From assembly GCA_028710655.1 (NCBI GenBank), contig JAQTTS010000143.1, positions 1 to 5,855 on the forward strand: DNA of 5,855 nucleotides, given 5' to 3'. The stretch comes from Dehalococcoidales bacterium (lineage in GTDB: Bacteria > Chloroflexota > Dehalococcoidia > Dehalococcoidales > UBA5760). Positions 5,347 through 5,855 of the stretch are shown here, in pieces. Both the position numbers and the translations under genes were made by a program. Positions within the stretch are counted from its first letter, which is position 1, and each line of letters begins with the position of its first letter. The notes under the pieces are model-generated. The model was not told where the DNA came from, ran no database searches, and saw only the letters and a program-made list of their open reading frames with translations.

Positions 5347-5855
5347 ACTGTCACACTCAACGTATAATGTATGTCTATGGTTCCACCGACCGGTATATCG
5401 ATTGGACGAAGCGCCAGGCGAACAACATCACGAAATCCGAGAACATACCAGCCAACCCACATCCGAACATAGCAGCCTATCTCGGTAATATCTGTGATAG
5501 GAGCAGGGCTGTTATTAGTCATGGAGCGCTGCAGCTGACAAGAGCAGGTGTCCCCCACTACAGCTGGATATACTACCGTTGTGGCGAGATGGTTTAGTTG
5601 ATTGAGTCCCACTCCTTCCTCGATAGGAGATTCCAGCGCGTAATCAAGATTGCTTACAGGAGTGGTTCCCTTCCCACAACGGATACCGTAATCTGTAACA
5701 CCAATGCCGGCGTAAGCACGCCAGTTATTGGAATGACCCCTGGCACCATGTATTGCTCCTGTGGTATCTGTAATATTAGTGACGACATTCAAATGATGTG
5801 CATACATAAGGTCATACCATTGGCGGACAAAGCAGTGAGACGGGGAGTTTATAGA
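5343..5855 (-). CDS. Putative phage virion/tail-associated protein, paralogue of the next gene (5' end outside window)
   Basis: The frame is open from the window edge to a TGA at 5345-5343, giving 170 visible residues. An ATG at 5807 exists, but it falls inside a segment (visible residues 6-17, SHCFVRQWYDLM) that aligns with residues 25-36 of the downstream paralogue (AHSFVQAWLILM). The true start is therefore upstream of the window, with perhaps about 20 residues missing. Further shared blocks are a DTTG/DTGG turn, a Gly-rich GKGTTPVSNLDYALESPI segment aligning with GTGIAAVTVADYQLAAPI, an ITDITEIG strand aligning with ITVAEWGL, and YVLGFRDVV aligning with YMLAARDVL. The protein ends in alternating beta-strand sequence (GGTIDIHYTLSV). 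No enzymatic motif, signal peptide or membrane helix is seen. Proteins of this pattern resemble unnamed structural proteins in phage tail regions; that family statement is from memory. The role is inferred from context only. Confidence 0.8.
   Translation of the reverse strand, partial: SINSPSHCFVRQWYDLMYAHHLNVVTNITDTTGAIHGARGHSNNWRAYAGIGVTDYGIRCGKGTTPVSNLDYALESPIEEGVGLNQLNHLATTVVYPAVVGDTCSCQLQRSMTNNSPAPITDITEIGCYVRMWVGWYVLGFRDVVRLALRPIDIPVGGTIDIHYTLSVTV

Noticed and set aside
5029..5597. Plus-strand open frames at 5029-5367 and 5367-5597
   Set aside because: They are opposite the paralogue pair, whose matching conserved blocks prove the minus-strand frames are coding. The Cys/Tyr-rich translations look like antisense composition.
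1..5855. Diversity-generating retroelement or phase-variable target repeats
   Set aside because: No reverse transcriptase, no template/variable repeat pair, no adenine-biased C-terminal repeat and no homopolymer or short tandem repeat tract suited to slippage was seen.

Overview
The window is one dense, single-direction block of eight genes, all on the minus strand, so transcription runs from position 5855 down to 1. The two genes at the edges are cut by the window. Coding density is close to complete. The longest gap between genes is 33 bases, and most junctions either overlap by a few bases or place the ribosome-binding site of one gene on the stop codon of the gene before it. TAA, TGA and TAG are all used as stops and the Shine-Dalgarno sites are good, so the standard bacterial code applies. 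Base composition looks roughly balanced by eye. No tRNA, CRISPR array, insertion sequence, integrase, promoter or terminator was seen.

No gene is an informational or housekeeping gene, and none has an obvious signal peptide or membrane segment. All look like beta-rich surface or virion modules. The most economical reading is the adsorption (tail fibre, tail spike, baseplate decoration) region of a tailed bacteriophage or prophage from an uncultivated bacterium. This is inference: no terminase, portal, capsid or tape-measure gene lies in the window.

In transcription order: (1) 5855-5343, a partial protein whose conserved core is shared with (2) 5346-4777, its tandem paralogue, joined to it by an ATGA overlap. 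(3) 4767-4186 has an N-terminal jelly roll like a galactose- or carbohydrate-binding module, and carries a perfect 12-bp inverted repeat inside the coding sequence. (4) 4186-3581 consists of two fibronectin-III-like repeats, the first lacking its opening strand. (5) 3581-2781 has a helical N-terminal segment followed by a concanavalin-A/LamG-like domain. (6) 2768-858 is a 636-residue protein with two parallel beta-helix (pectin-lyase-fold) segments and a C-terminal jelly-roll-like domain, the best tail-spike candidate. (7) 846-154 is a further jelly-roll-like protein. (8) 120 to beyond 1 is the start of an Ig-like or carboxypeptidase-regulatory-like beta-sandwich protein with a glycine/lysine-rich loop.

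Taken together, domains that in many phages sit on one long fibre polypeptide are here spread over separate, translationally coupled genes. This would fit a multi-subunit receptor-binding apparatus or a set of interchangeable glycan-binding decoration proteins. Fold assignments rest on motif and pattern reading only; no search was run.
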